Shown one piece after another: positions 25,083 to 36,439 of a stretch of 64,000 nt of DNA; the stretch's first letter is position 1; every line of letters starts with the position of its first letter. Under the pieces are notes generated by a model that saw only the letters and a list, made by a program, of their open reading frames with translations, made no database searches and had not been told where the DNA came from. Position numbers and translations under genes: made by a program. Source of the DNA: Incurvaria masculella (lineage: Eukaryota; Arthropoda; Insecta; Lepidoptera; Incurvariidae); assembly GCA_946894095.1 (NCBI GenBank), contig OX335645.2:13415001-13479000 (forward strand). Reading direction: 5' to 3'.

Positions 25083-25090
25083 ATATAAAG

Positions 25091-25658
25091 GAAACAATCA
25101 TTTTAATGAGATGCAGACTCTAATCTTGTGATTTTTTGAAATTGCAGGTGAACAACAGTACACCGAGAGACAGAATTTAAGAATATGGAGTTGTGCTAAA
25201 GGACCACTCGTTCGGGATCACCAAAGAAGACAACTGCTACGGTTGCAATTGCTACCGGTTTCAAGCTTCAAGCTACATCCAGCATGTGATGGATGTTCAA
25301 GTTGCCGTTAGATCGTTAATTCCCAGAACTGATGTATAGAGAAACAACCTAAAATAAATTGTACGATCAGCTCTCTCTGACTAAAGGCCGTCGCCCACGG
25401 AGACTCGACTCCACATTATTCCAACGCCTAACGCTAGATAATTTACCGTGTGGGTTAAATCTCACTGTGTTGAGTCCCGGAATAGTTTGGATTTTAAATC
25501 ATTCCGAAATCCATGAAGCCGCGACACCACTGGCCATAATCCAACTCATCGTGTGGGAAGATTAGAATCAAACACTCTGCCCATTATTTCACGGTTGGTT
25601 CAGTATCTGAAAAATATTTTTCTCAAACAATAAAAAAAATATAATATTTACTTTAGAC
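25091..25658. other. Stretch without recognised features
   Basis: No gene or repeat recognised. Frame 25359-25565 lacks any signature. Confidence 0.4.
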
Positions 25659-25714
25659 GGCTTACCGCAATTGTGAGGAGCAGCACGTCCTGCTCCTCAC
25701 ACGCACGGTAAGCC
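25659..25714. other. Strong short hairpin
   Basis: GGCTTACCG...GTGAGGAGCAG (25659-25683) pairs with CTGCTCCTCAC...CGGTAAGCC (25690-25714) around a 6-base loop, with one internal ~5x5 bulge. GC-rich in AT-rich flanks. It could be a tiny fold-back element or a small-RNA-like hairpin; the loop is short for a canonical pre-miRNA. Confidence 0.7.
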
Positions 25715-25825
25715 ATCAAACTAAATAATCTAGTTATGTCCCGCGTAAGTTTTAAAATATTATTAAAAAAAATATTTCAAAACTCACTCACTCACAGTTA
25801 TTCAATAACTGGACATAAACAGCTG

Positions 25826-26020
25826 ATACCAATCAAACCGTTATGATATTAGCCTCCACACATGGACAATTTTCATTGCAGCTTCGACCATCGTTCATTC
25901 AATGCGATGGTACCAACCTGGGTAGGATTAACCCTACCACTTAGTAGACCTACAAGTTTACGTGGGGTTCGAACCACGGCCAGCCTCAACGGTCGAAAAC
26001 TACGACTGCAAAATAGAATA
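25826..26020 (-). repeat. SINE fragment (5S-type body)
   Basis: Carries ACCGTTATGATATTAGCC, GCTTCGACCATCGTTCATTC, ATGCGATGGTACCAACCTGG and GAACCACGGCCAGCCTCAAC, matching the minus-strand SINE at 54668-55013. The Pol III head is lost. Confidence 0.8.
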
Positions 26021-27239
26021 CCATTCTATCTCCAACACAACGAAAGCTCCGCCGATTCTTGCCACCGAATGATATATCACACGGGTATTTTTCAAAGAAT
26101 CTTTAAGAACGATCAATGAAACGAAGAAGTGCATTCAGCTTTTGATGATGTCGCACTTTCTTTGAAAACGAAAGGAAATAAGTATGGTGTCTGCTAAACA
26201 GCAAATTTTCATTATTATTGTCATTCGCCGACTCGCAAGCAATTTGTCCTAAATCCCGAATAGGGACAGTTCTGAGACCACAGAGCATGAAGGTCCGGGT
26301 GGCCGGATGGCCAGGGCTTTGGCCGCTGCAATTTCGATTCTGAGCTGTAAATTACAAGATGGCGTTGTAATTTACATTTCAGAATACATAAAATGCAAAC
26401 ACATGAATATCACTGATATTTTTTTACTTACAATAACATTACTTAATTTATAGTTAAAATGTAACATTTCCTCATGCCTATGTGCCGGTTAGCCACAACA
26501 GAAATCCGACGCTGCAGGTGCAGCCATTGAAATTTTGCAGACAAAATTCAAATTCAAATCAAGCTTAGGTTAATGACGGTGTAACTAGTTCTAGCAGATA
26601 ATAAATAATCTAGCAGATAAGTGAATTGTAACTTTCATTGTATATCATCAGTCGATTCAATATTAAGAATCTTTTATTTACAAGATGGCTTGAAGCTTTT
26701 AAGTTGAGGCGAACTCTGAACTAACTATTATTGATTACTCTTTTATTTTATTAGTAAAGTATTTCAGCACGGCAAAGTCTGTCAATATACTAGTATTTTG
26801 CCCCAAACTTTCTAGCATGCTGCGTTTGCGTCACGGAACCCTGAAAACTAAAAATTATGTTAGAAATAAAACTATGTAAGTAAGAAGCATGAACATTTTT
26901 ATTTGAAGTTATATACTAATACAATATATTTTATTCAAATTTATGTTGAAATTTTATTAAATGTACCCACAACATTGATGTATGCTGTCGATTGCATGTT
27001 TTGTGGAAATTTGAAACATATTTTCTCAGAATTTGGATACAACGAAAAGATCGGTTAGACCAATATCTCCTAAACATTTTCAAGAAATTTTGGTGACGGC
27101 TGCCGCTGCATAAATGTCAAGGGGAGACGAAACCTGTAAAGATGGAAAATTATGCACAGTTAAGAGGTTATATCAGTTTATTTATTAACAAAGGTTTGTC
27201 TCGAATTTAAAATTATAAATAAATAAATAACCAGTACTC
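26021..27239. other. Stretch without recognised features
   Basis: AT-rich; nothing beyond short LINE-tail-like motifs. Confidence 0.4.
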
Positions 27240-27395
27240 CGGACTCCGCTATGAAGCGCCTGGCTACACCCATGACCACCAATTCGATTTTTCACATTAC
27301 ATTTAAAGGACCCCACGTTGTAGTTTGGGGGAAAGACATCAGCAGGGAATGCATTACCGAACCTATAGTTATAGAGGGTCTATAGGATCGGTTAA
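27240..27395 (-). repeat. LINE 3' fragment
   Basis: GGACCCCACGTTGTAGTTTG...GGGTCTATAGGATCGG is the reverse complement of the 36530-36620 part of the LINE 3' end. Confidence 0.6.
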
Positions 27396-27661
27396 AATTA
27401 TTTTATCTATGTAGACGGCTATGTGCATTTTGTGCATATTGCACGTTAAGCGATGGAAAAAGATGAAAGTAAAGTGGATGGGTTTGAAAAAAATTGTAGG
27501 TTACGACTGTCCATGCAACAAAAAAACTTTTGTTTCAAAAAGGTACACATCGGCGTGTGCTGACTGAGATGGAATTTGTAGGTTATGAATATATTTCCAA
27601 CAATTAATGTTACTTTGAGGTTTTTTAATGTAAATGGACATTGATAGCTAACACTAACTGT

Positions 27662-27975
27662 CATAATATAAGCTTAGCACACCGCATGGGAACTAGGTGC
27701 CATACCAGGACCTTCCTTACATCGCTTGGCTACATTGAACAGGGTGGAATCCACATACAATTTTCATGACCGCTTCGACCATCGTTAGATCAATGTAGTG
27801 GTACAAACCCAGGCGGGATTAACTCTACCACCTAGTTAGTAAGGTTGAGGACCTACAGTTTTATGTGGAATCCGCACCACGCCAGCCTTAACAGTTGCTA
27901 ACGGTCACCCATCTAAAAACCAAATGGCTCCAGCTTATCGGACTGCAAGGTGCCGCATCGCACCACTGGGCCGTC
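27662..27975 (-). repeat. SINE with 5S-rRNA-like head (minus)
   Basis: Minus strand: head CAGTGGTGCGATGCGGC then a GGGTGACC block (inverted at 27903-27910), followed by the common SINE body and a CACACCGCATGGGAACTAGG tail region. Same family as 53721-54066. Confidence 0.8.
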
Positions 27976-28090
27976 CCAAATACGGAGAAAATCTCAATAT
28001 GTAAGTAAATTAATTTAATACTATGTAAGTTTGGGATAATTAAATATTACTAGGCCTTTACTGGTTTAGGTTATTCAATTTCACCTTAAT

Positions 28091-28290
28091 GTCCGGTATT
28101 ATGGTGTCTTTCTTCCTTGGTTGTCCCAGTGCTGGTTCGAGGGTGGAAAATTAGGTCATTCAGTTGGTTTGTCCTCCATAAAACTGCGCACAGATGCCAA
28201 AATGGTTGTTATCATCTTAGCTTCAACATTTTGGCCCACGGAGCGTTGGTGGCTGCTGCTTATACAATACCTAAAAACCTGTAAAGATAA
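28091..28290 (-). pseudogene. Second, degraded Harbinger-like fragment
   Basis: Minus strand. Aligns with 28745-28870 over the LEP(L/A)...RR/KK-D-(A/T)-I-(T/I)-P segment. Stop codons and substitutions make it older than 28811-29062. Confidence 0.5.
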
Positions 28291-28744
28291 AAAATATACT
28301 TGTATGATGTGGGCTATAATCTTAGTTACATAGTTAACTTTGCCAACATAGAATATGCCTGGACCTCAAATAAAACAAGTTAACTGCCAGGATGTGCATT
28401 TGTTTCTTCTGCGCTGGGCTCACTGTATCAGCAAGAGCGAGTGAAAGAAAAAAACTAGTTTTCACCATTGTACATTCAACCAAAAACAGTCTGTTTCTCA
28501 CAAACTCGGCTTGTACCTACTGTAACTGCACCTAAATATGTGCTGGAATTTGTAGGTTATGTACCAATGATTTTCGGAATATTATTGAATTTCGATTTGC
28601 CGTTCGGCTAGCAAATGTCTGTTTTTCTTTTATAACAAGTAGCTAGAAGCTCCGAATACTAAGAAAAACGAATATGTAGCCAACTAAACTGTGAATATTG
28701 TCCCAAATTAGTTAAGTAGGTACCTATGTCTAGGATGTCGTTCT

Positions 28745-29062
28745 ATTCTAAAATGTATACATAAAATTCACCTTGGTTGCCGGAGTTATCGCGTCTCTCC
28801 TCCTTGGCCGTCACAACAGTGGCTCGAGGCTGGAAACGAGCTTTTCGTATAGGACCGGAGTCAGGCGGTACACCTGCCGAAACTCCTCATCTGTCGTCAT
28901 GAGCGGGTGCTCAAGACGTATGATACGTCTTCTGCGACGTCGAGCACGGTTGTCTTCGGCCCGAGCGGCCGCAAACACATCCTCTAGTAGCCACAAACGT
29001 GCCATTTTGCGGTGATAATCTTTTAAACGCTTCCACAATGGCCGGCGTGATAGATAACGCAA
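28745..29062 (-). pseudogene. PIF/Harbinger transposase N-terminal fragment (HARBI1-like)
   Basis: Minus frame from 29062. An Arg-rich stretch (ARRRRRRIIRLEHPL) is followed by EEFRQVYRLTPVLYEKLV and SSLEPLL, then, past a stop codon, RPRRRDAITPATK. The order basic stretch - FR-x-x-x-R(L/M)(T/S)-x-x-x-(Y/F) - LEP - R-DAI-x-P-x-x-K is that of HARBI1-type nuclease N-termini. The DDE catalytic part is absent. Disrupted fragment, not a host gene. Confidence 0.65.
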
Positions 29063-29123
29063 ACGATCTCAACTGACAGCTCCAATCGAATTTGGAATTC
29101 GTTTTGAACTGTCAGTTTTGAGC

Positions 29124-29335
29124 GAATTCGAATTAGCATGCTGCCGATTGTAGGTTTCGTGCGAATATTCCATCGAGTTGACCTAACGACGATCGTTTCA
29201 AGCCGGCTCGATCGAATACGTTTGCGTGATGTCACGTGGTGTCAAACGCAAAGTGAATTCGAATTTGCATGCTACCGATTGGACGTTTCTTGCGAATATT
29301 CTATCGAATTTTTCGATATCGAATTAGCATGCTCG
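29124..29335. repeat. Direct repeats upstream of the Harbinger-like frame
   Basis: A ~55-bp unit (GAATTCGAATTAGCATGCTG ... GCGAATATTC) at 29124-29178 recurs at 29255-29310, 131 bp apart. A third partial GAATTAGCATGCT follows at 29321. Could be sub-terminal repeats of the element or its promoter. Confidence 0.75.
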
Positions 29336-29339
29336 CCCT

Positions 29340-31720
29340 TCTGGTCTGTGATCGGGATAAATATTGTACCTCATTCGGATTCATCAACCAAAACTCATAA
29401 ACCAATAAATAAATAATATTTCGCAACGATACCATTGAATAATAAACACTCTATGACCTCTACTTTCAAGTTCAAAGAATCCACATGAATATTTAGTGAT
29501 TCACAACTCCAAAAATCGTTGCCACCGACAATGCACCATCTTTTGTGAGATTTCAAAACAGAACCTAGTGTGGAAAATGTTTTATGTTTTAAAAATGTCA
29601 TTAGTTAGTTACAATACCTGCAATGCATTAAATTTCTTTGTTTTATAAATATCACTGTTTAACGTGAAATCAATGGGAAACGAGATTTTTTTTTATTGAA
29701 AATCTAATCACAAACATCTAACTAATTTACCGTCAGTTCCAAGATTACTTTCATCCTTTTAAGTTCTGGTTAGTACAAAAATGATTTTTTTTCTTAATCT
29801 GTATCTTTATCAATATCTTTCATTTTACTTTTTATTAATTCATATTTTCGGATATAACTTTCTACGGTAGTTTTTCAAACACCTCTTATCGTAAATGCGC
29901 TGTTGCGGTAACTAATATAGGTCAGGTAATTATTTGATTGTTTCTCTATCTCACATGTTGTGTATGCCGTTATAAGTGCGTTCTCAATACATAACGATTA
30001 TAATTACAACTCTATTTTGGCTAAACTGTGTCTGCTCAGTATGTAAGCTCACCCATGACTCACTCGTAAACAGTGAGTTTTTCGTCGAGGCGACGCGGAG
30101 TCTCGGCGTCTCTTCGGTCCGACAGATTCGCTTCGCACTCCGGAACCGGGTCCTCGACGTATTAATTTAATGTCTTCGTTCGTTCGGAAACTTTGGGAGC
30201 TTTTATCTGTCCCCAGATTGCTTCGCGGAAAGTTTTAATGGCCCGGGCCCGTCCGCAGTATCGCGTCACTGGCCGCAGTAGACACGTATATTCTGGTATC
30301 AATACATGGTTGACTCACGTGTTGAACTTTTCCACACTATTGCTTTTATCTTCATGTCTCGCACACATTTTTTTAGGTACAGAAGAAATTATGTGGTTCC
30401 GTTGCATATTAATGTGAAGTATTAACCGTATGTTTTATGTAAATCCTCCTTAATTCGTTTATAATAGCTAAGATATTTTATAATAGGACAAATTACCACT
30501 GTTTCCAAAGTGTTGATAATGTAGAGTAAGAACGTCCGGCTTCTTGATTTATAAAATGGAACGAACGAGTCGTAAATTTAGTCCATAACAATTACGGAGT
30601 CAATGAATAAAATTGTACTAAAATTCGTGGATGTGTATTGAATTTAATTTTATGAAATTGTTTATTATGTAGATATGTATAATACGTACCGTGTTAAACG
30701 ATATTTTAAGAACATAACGATGTAACTGTAAATGTTTTTTATTAACGACTTCATTCAAGTCATCGGTCGAGCATGTGTATGTAATGTGTGCACTATTTTT
30801 GTAAATGTTAACAAAATGTAATACGACGGACCCGTTTTATAGTTGGCAACCTCCGCCGGCGACCAGCTGCTGCGTGCTGTCCCGTGGCACTGCGCTTGCG
30901 CATACCATACCCTGCATCCAGCCGTGCGCCGCGCACCACTCTCACAGACTTCAATGGCTCTTTCTATTACAAAGCAATAAAATTAATTGGTCTTTCTGCA
31001 ATAATTCGTTTTGTTTGGACACCGCGTACGTAAAGTTGGCATCAAAAACATATTAATTTTATCGTTTCCCAGCGCTCTTGGCTGCGTGATACGCGTCGAA
31101 TCTGGATACGACTAGCGGTGCCACATATTCGACTAACATTGTCCTGGCTTCAGCGCGAAACGAGGACTACAGAAAAGGAAGCGAAGATCACTGACCCGAC
31201 GCGTGTCTGGAAATCGCTGGGTTGATTACCTTTAGTTGGACAGACTTGGCTCATAATGTAGCGCCGCCGTTGTACAAGAGACGGTCGAACTGAGTCGGGC
31301 GATGAGGAGCGGCTGTCGAAGTGAGGGTCAAGGCTACACATATCGGCGGTGACATCGGCGCGGGTGACAGCAGTGAAGGTGATCACCAAAGGCGTATGTA
31401 TAGGCTGATAGTGGCCTGACATCCGAATGCATGCGGAACGCATGCATACTTTGTGTGCACTTGTGATAGTCATGCGGACGATATTGTTATCTTAATGTAC
31501 ACCACCCGATGGACTCTTATTTATAAATACATATCTGCTTATTTTGTGATTAATTTACATAGATTGTAATTAAATGTGTAATGTTATGTTATTAACCAAC
31601 TCAATGACATCGATGACGTTAATTATTATGTGCCCGTGCTTAGTACATGAATCTCGTAACTTCCATCGGTTTTTCTTCTGTTAAAATGTTTGGTTATTTT
31701 TTTATTTTTAGTAAATCTGA
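29340..31720. other. Stretch without recognised genes
   Basis: Several open frames (29976-30170, 30193-30417, 30805-31056, 31150-31473 minus) show no known domain. Patches at 30060-30300 and 30840-30960 are CpG-richer and could be untranslated exon or promoter sequence of an unseen gene, but this is not supported further. Confidence 0.4.
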
Positions 31721-31729
31721 AGTACACTA

Positions 31730-32010
31730 ACTAATTTGTTAGTAATTTCCAATAGAAAAAGAATCATCGAAATCGGTTGGCGTGATATTGAGTCATTCGC
31801 GCTCATACTAATGCAAATTTAAGACTTATATGATTTATCATGGATACCATTGTCAGAACTAGACCAAATTGAGACCACACAGAAAGCACCAGCTTTCAAA
31901 AAAAAAAGAATCATCAAAATCGGTTCACCCAGTCGAAAGTTTAGAGGTAAAAAACATAAAAAAATACCGTCGAATTAAGAACCTCCTTCTTTTTTTAAAG
32001 TTGGATAAAA
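31730..32010 (+). repeat. RTE-like LINE 3' tail fragment(s)
   Basis: Contains AATCATCAAAATCGGTTCAC and GTCGAATTAAGAACCTCCTT followed by CTTTTTTTAAAGTTGGATAAAA. I know this tail as characteristic of lepidopteran RTE-type elements. A related AAGAATCATCGAAATCGGTT lies at 31757. Confidence 0.65.
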
Positions 32011-32126
32011 CATCATAGTTTTTCTCTATCTACAATGAGGAGCAAGAAGTTTCACTTGTATCGCGCGTGGCCTCCACGCACAGACTTCTTTTCATGTGTA
32101 TAATTCGTTGGCAAGAAAAATAGTAT

Positions 32127-32570
32127 CTAAGCTTGTTTTAACCCTACCTTTATAAGTATCATTAAATGAAGAAGGTGACACTTTAATTTAGTATCGCTCA
32201 TTAGCGGCGGCGGCAGGGGCGGTGACGGCGGCGGCGCCAAGGCTTCGGTGACGACGCCCGTTGGAGGCGTGGCGCTATTCTGGTACCGCTTCCACCTGTC
32301 GATACTCCGCCGCCGTCGCCGCGTCGCGCACGGACAGGTGCTGAACATATTCCAGAATATGTTGTCGCGACATGTTGAACTTTTGGCGCGAACACTCCGC
32401 TCCAGCCACGCCGTTGCCTGTTGGAGAACGGCCAGTAGCGTCGAACACAAATACATGGACGCTGTCCGTGAGGGAAATCATCACATCTCTGACGTTTTTC
32501 CCGCTTTCTTACCTTGTCTTTTCGGCCCACTTCTTTGATAGCACGTTTCAGACATTATCAACAGGCTGAG
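32127..32570. other. GC-rich block with overlapping open frames, unidentified
   Basis: All frames are long because of GC bias (up to 109 codons). The minus frame 32484-32275 has FNMSRQHILEYVQHLSVRDA, which looks protein-like (amphipathic helix). I cannot name a family. It may be a TE accessory ORF or part of a host exon. Confidence 0.3.
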
Positions 32571-33524
32571 TTTTCAGACGACACACATTTTAGTGACGGT
32601 AAAATTTGTGTTGTATTCTTTTAATTTTCGGAGAAAATCACTTTTTTTTGTCAAAGATGTTTAATTTTTCACCAACTTATTTTCAAAGTATACGTTTTTG
32701 TCCAATGTAATAAACATTTGAAAGCGCCATGCGCGCACCGTGCCCATAGAAACGGCTGAGGTAAATCTTCCCTGGTCGCAGAGTTCAACGACCTTTCTCC
32801 GTACCGGGCGGTCGCTTAAAGCAACGGTTGATAAAATTATATTTTATTACTCTGTATGTATCTTAACTGTTAAACCAGCCTAATATAGCAATAAGCTATA
32901 AACGTATCTAATAATACAAAATATGTTATTATTTACCAGTGTATCCTTAGTTGTGGTCGGAAGAAAACTATTCAATTTCTCTCATATTTAGTGCCACTGC
33001 AAAACATTTATTTCATCATCATGAAATGTAACGTGATGATATGTAGCCTAAGTTGGTGGAAAGAACTAAGCTAATAGTAGATATAAACCGCATTTACGTC
33101 AGGACAGTGGTTACAAACGGACAGACAGAAACGAGTCATCCACTGATGTTTTAGGCACTAGCTATTTGCTAAAAAGCCGACAACCATCGAATTGTTGGCG
33201 ATGCATTATTATTGTAACGAAGCACTTCGCATCTCCCTTTCCCGCCAAAATACCTAACCGATTTCCTACGAGCTTGCTGGTTGCGGGTAGATTGAACGTA
33301 CTTACGCACCGGCGGAGGAGCGCGGGGGGGGACGACGACGAGTGAACAGACAATCGCGCGGGAGACGAGACGCGAACGTTTTGAAGTGCAAGAAATAGAC
33401 GAACTATTTTGGAAATTCTTTTGGAACGACTATTTGTGAACATTGAGTGTATTGTGTGACCGTGCTTGTAAGACCTCTGCTGTGTAAGAGTGTGAGAACA
33501 GCTCTGGAGCAACCCGCTGCAGGA
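32571..33524. other. Stretch without recognised features
   Basis: Contains a G-run (33332-33338) and CpG-rich segment at 33300-33370; no domain recognised in the 116-codon minus frame. Confidence 0.4.
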
Positions 33525-33762
33525 GGTCCATTCAGAGTAAGAGTGAGTTCGAATTCGCCACTAAATATGAACTCACTTTTTTAAATAGTTAATGTTTCCA
33601 CACTTCTAGAACATCATTACAGTTAGGTAAAAATCTGGTTTGTCCCGTAAATCCGTTGGAAGTATAAATAACGGTTCCGTTATTTAAATAATAATATATT
33701 TCCCAGCTATTTTTAGGTTAACTCAGTCCCGAACTCGAACTCACTCTTGCTCTGAATGGACC
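33525..33762. mobile_element. Fold-back MITE with GGTCCATTCAGAGTAAGAGT ends
   Basis: Left GGTCCATTCAGAGTAAGAGT then GAGTTCGAATTC; right end is the inverted GGTCCATTCAGAGCAAGAGT. Arms of about 35-40 bp around an AT-rich centre. Confidence 0.8.
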
Positions 33763-33848
33763 CCCAGGTTCGGACGCTGGTGTGGAATACGGAACATCGC
33801 ACCTACAGGTTAGTGAGTTAGAATACCTACCGTCAAGCATTCGCGTAA

Positions 33849-34320
33849 TGGCGGGTCTACATTTGTGCCGCGAAGCTCCGCGAAGAGGCATGAACGTGAA
33901 TGTAGATGATTTTCTAGTGCTTTTTATTGTTTTTAATTAATTTTTAATATTTTTACGCTTATTTTTTAATTAATAGTTGTTCCCCGATCGGAGTCGGTAT
34001 TTTGTACCGCGACGAAGGGTTCGCGTCTCGTAAGCGCAGTGTCCACATCCACTTTCACTGCGCTCCGTGCCAGTTTACTCCTGACTACAGATGTGGATGG
34101 ACGGGCTCGTGCAGTCTTCAGCCACCATCTTCTTTGTAAGTACAAATATTTGTATGTTGCCCCAGCAAACAAAATGATTGCAGCAGCAGCTTCGACGCCC
34201 ATTTCGCGGCAGGTTTTAGACACGTATGTGTGACCCGTAAATGTAGGGGGCACGACTTCTGCCGTATAATCACGTCGCGAATTCACGGCGAGATTTCGCG
34301 GCACTAATGTGGAGCCGGTG
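33849..34320. mobile_element. PIF/Harbinger-like non-autonomous element, TAA target duplication
   Basis: Left TGGCGGGTCTACATTTGTGC-CGCGAA; right inverted end CACCGGCTCCACATTAGTGC-CGCGAA. TAA is duplicated at 33846-33848 and 34321-34323, the TWA duplication expected for PIF/Harbinger. A 112-codon minus frame (34304-33966) includes a LYLQRRWW motif reminiscent of transposase N-termini, so it may be a deletion derivative that kept the start of the ORF. Confidence 0.8.
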
Positions 34321-34323
34321 TAA

Positions 34324-34857
34324 CAGGCAGGAATGAATCCCCGGTAATTTTGAATCCCTTACAATGGTCGCCATTGATCCCCGGTATTGTTTAATAAACA
34401 CTGCCATAAAAGTAATGACCCTAACGACTATAAACAAACCACGCTCGCGCCAAACGCTCTCAAGTGGCTAGGAGGACGTAGGCAGCGGACGTAGGTAAAT
34501 AGTGAATGAAGTGATACTGTTAAATACTTTTAGAGTTCCGTTCCCCAAGATAATAGACTAGGAGGTGGCGATTTGATATTTGAATCATCTTGAGTCCTAT
34601 AAATAAAAGCTAATCGCTGACAACCTTTTTTACTGGTCGATAGTATCCGCGGATCTATCAGTGTTTGGCGTAACTTAGTGTAGTTCAATTACCAAAAAAG
34701 TTTAAACAAATGAAATGAAAAAAAAAGTTTACTAATGAAGCTTAATTTCTGGCAGGTTTTATGACCAAAGTGGGAAAGTAGGAAAAAAATTGAAGTAAGT
34801 ATACCATTACCTTACATTAAGTATGTACATTAGTAAAGCATAAATGAAGTATCTAAC
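34324..34857. other. Stretch without recognised features
   Basis: No family recognised. Confidence 0.4.
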
Positions 34858-35985
34858 AAGATGTTGCTCTTTGCGGACGATTGCAAGTTTTATAAAATTA
34901 TTAAAAATAGTCACGACTCAATTCTTTTACAAAACGATATTAATCGAGTCTCTTTGCGGTGATTTAAAAACAAAATGTCCCTAAATTTTCTAAAGTGTGT
35001 TCAAATTACATTTACGCGTAAACGAAAACCAGTTTTAACCGAATATTATGTTAACGACAATACGCTTAAGCAAGTGGATATTATTCGTGACCTAGGTTTG
35101 GTATTAGATAAAAAACTTTCATTTAATGCTCATATAGACAACATAATTTCTCGTTCTTTTAAAATGCTAGGTTTCAAACGTAATAGCAAAGTTTTTAAAA
35201 ATCCTGCGGCAAAATTTGCATTATTTAACAGTCTTGTAAGAAGCATACCAGAATATGCTAGTCCAGTGTGGAATCCCAGCTACAAATTACATATACTCGT
35301 ACAACGCATCGAGTGTAGTCAAAAGATGTTTTAAAACTTTTTATCTTTTTTTGACAATAAAGGGAAGTTTCTTCCTAACTACACTGACGGACTGATTTTT
35401 TATGGAGTCAATTCTCTTGAAAAGAGAAGATTGCATTCGGATATTATTATTATTTTTACAATTATTAATAATCAAGTATTAAGACCTTTCCTTTTGAGCC
35501 AGATAAATTTTAACGTACCAAGACCAAATCAAGTCCTAAATCCCTCTAAAACTAAAAAAACATAAGACTAATTTAGGTATATATTCACCACTTTCGAGGA
35601 TCTCTTCAAATTATAATGCATTCGTTCATCATCACGATATTGATATATCGGCCCCATCACTAGAATCACTTAAAAATAAGTTCAAAACCTGTATGTAATT
35701 ATTTCCCCTCCTTTGTTCTTTGTAATAATGTTCACTCACTTTTAAACACGTGTTATTTTAGTTGATATATTTTGTTTTGTAGCGTGTTTATATGCCATGA
35801 TTTATTTATTTTTATTCTTCTTATTAGAATTAAGTTAATGCCCTACCGTTAGACTTAAGGAAATGTTAATAACCATGTTGTGTTTGTCCATTATTGCTGA
35901 TAGTTTCACTTTTTTTATATCTAAGTTTTGTTATTACCATGTAAGAAATGAGTCACTTTTGACAAACCTAATAAAAAAAAAACAA
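34858..35985 (+). pseudogene. Jockey-like LINE: RT from the FADD motif to the 3' end
   Basis: Begins with LLFADDCKFYK (RT catalytic motif, 34861 on). A TGA interrupts the frame at about 34960, where a Trp is usual. It then continues (34975-35334) with IRDLGLVLDKKLSFNAHID and the YASPVWNPSY block. Downstream frames keep SLEKRRLHSDI but are broken. A 3' UTR ends in CCTAATAAAAAAAAAAC. 5' truncated and inactive. Confidence 0.9.
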
Positions 35986-36120
35986 CTCAATCGTCTCGAA
36001 TATTTTACAGGTTTTTGTAGTTAAATACATAAATCACATTTCGAAATGGCTAATTTTATGTTTTTGTAAGTTCTAAGTAGAGTAGTCCTAAGCAAGTGTT
36101 AACGTTGCGTTCCGAAATTA

Positions 36121-36432
36121 CAGAGTGGTCTAGTGACTAGAGGACTTGCCTTTCATGCGAGAGGTCTGGGTTCAAATCCTCGCCCCGGCGAGCTGTTCCA
36201 TGGCTCGGAACTCATGTAAAACTATAGGTCCCCTACCCCTACTTATTGGTAGGGTCAAGCCCGCCTGCGTTGGTGCCACCGAATTGGATAAAACGATGGT
36301 TAATCCAGATAAATGTAGTCGTGTTCACAAAGGAAAGGTCCTGGCATGGTACTTTATTCCTTCGGAAAAGTGATGTATTAGGCTAATATCATAACGGTAG
36401 TTGTGTGGTATCAGCCATCCATGTCAGGGTCG
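36121..36432 (+). repeat. SINE with tRNA-like head
   Basis: Head has A-box-like AGTGGTCTAGTGACTAGAGG and B-box GGGTTCAAATCCTCG, followed by the shared body and a TCATAACGGTAGTTGTGTGG tail. This is a mobile Pol III element, not a tRNA gene: no cloverleaf 3' half is seen. Confidence 0.85.
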
Positions 36433-36439
36433 GTCCCCT

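Noticed and set aside
32127..32538. Proline/arginine-rich proteins on both strands
   Set aside because: Overlapping frames on both strands reflect GC bias; only one frame looks weakly protein-like, not enough to call a gene.
36121..36190. Possible tRNA genes at SINE heads (also 37588, 55852)
   Set aside because: A- and B-box-like motifs are present, but no full cloverleaf, and each is followed by the same long SINE body.
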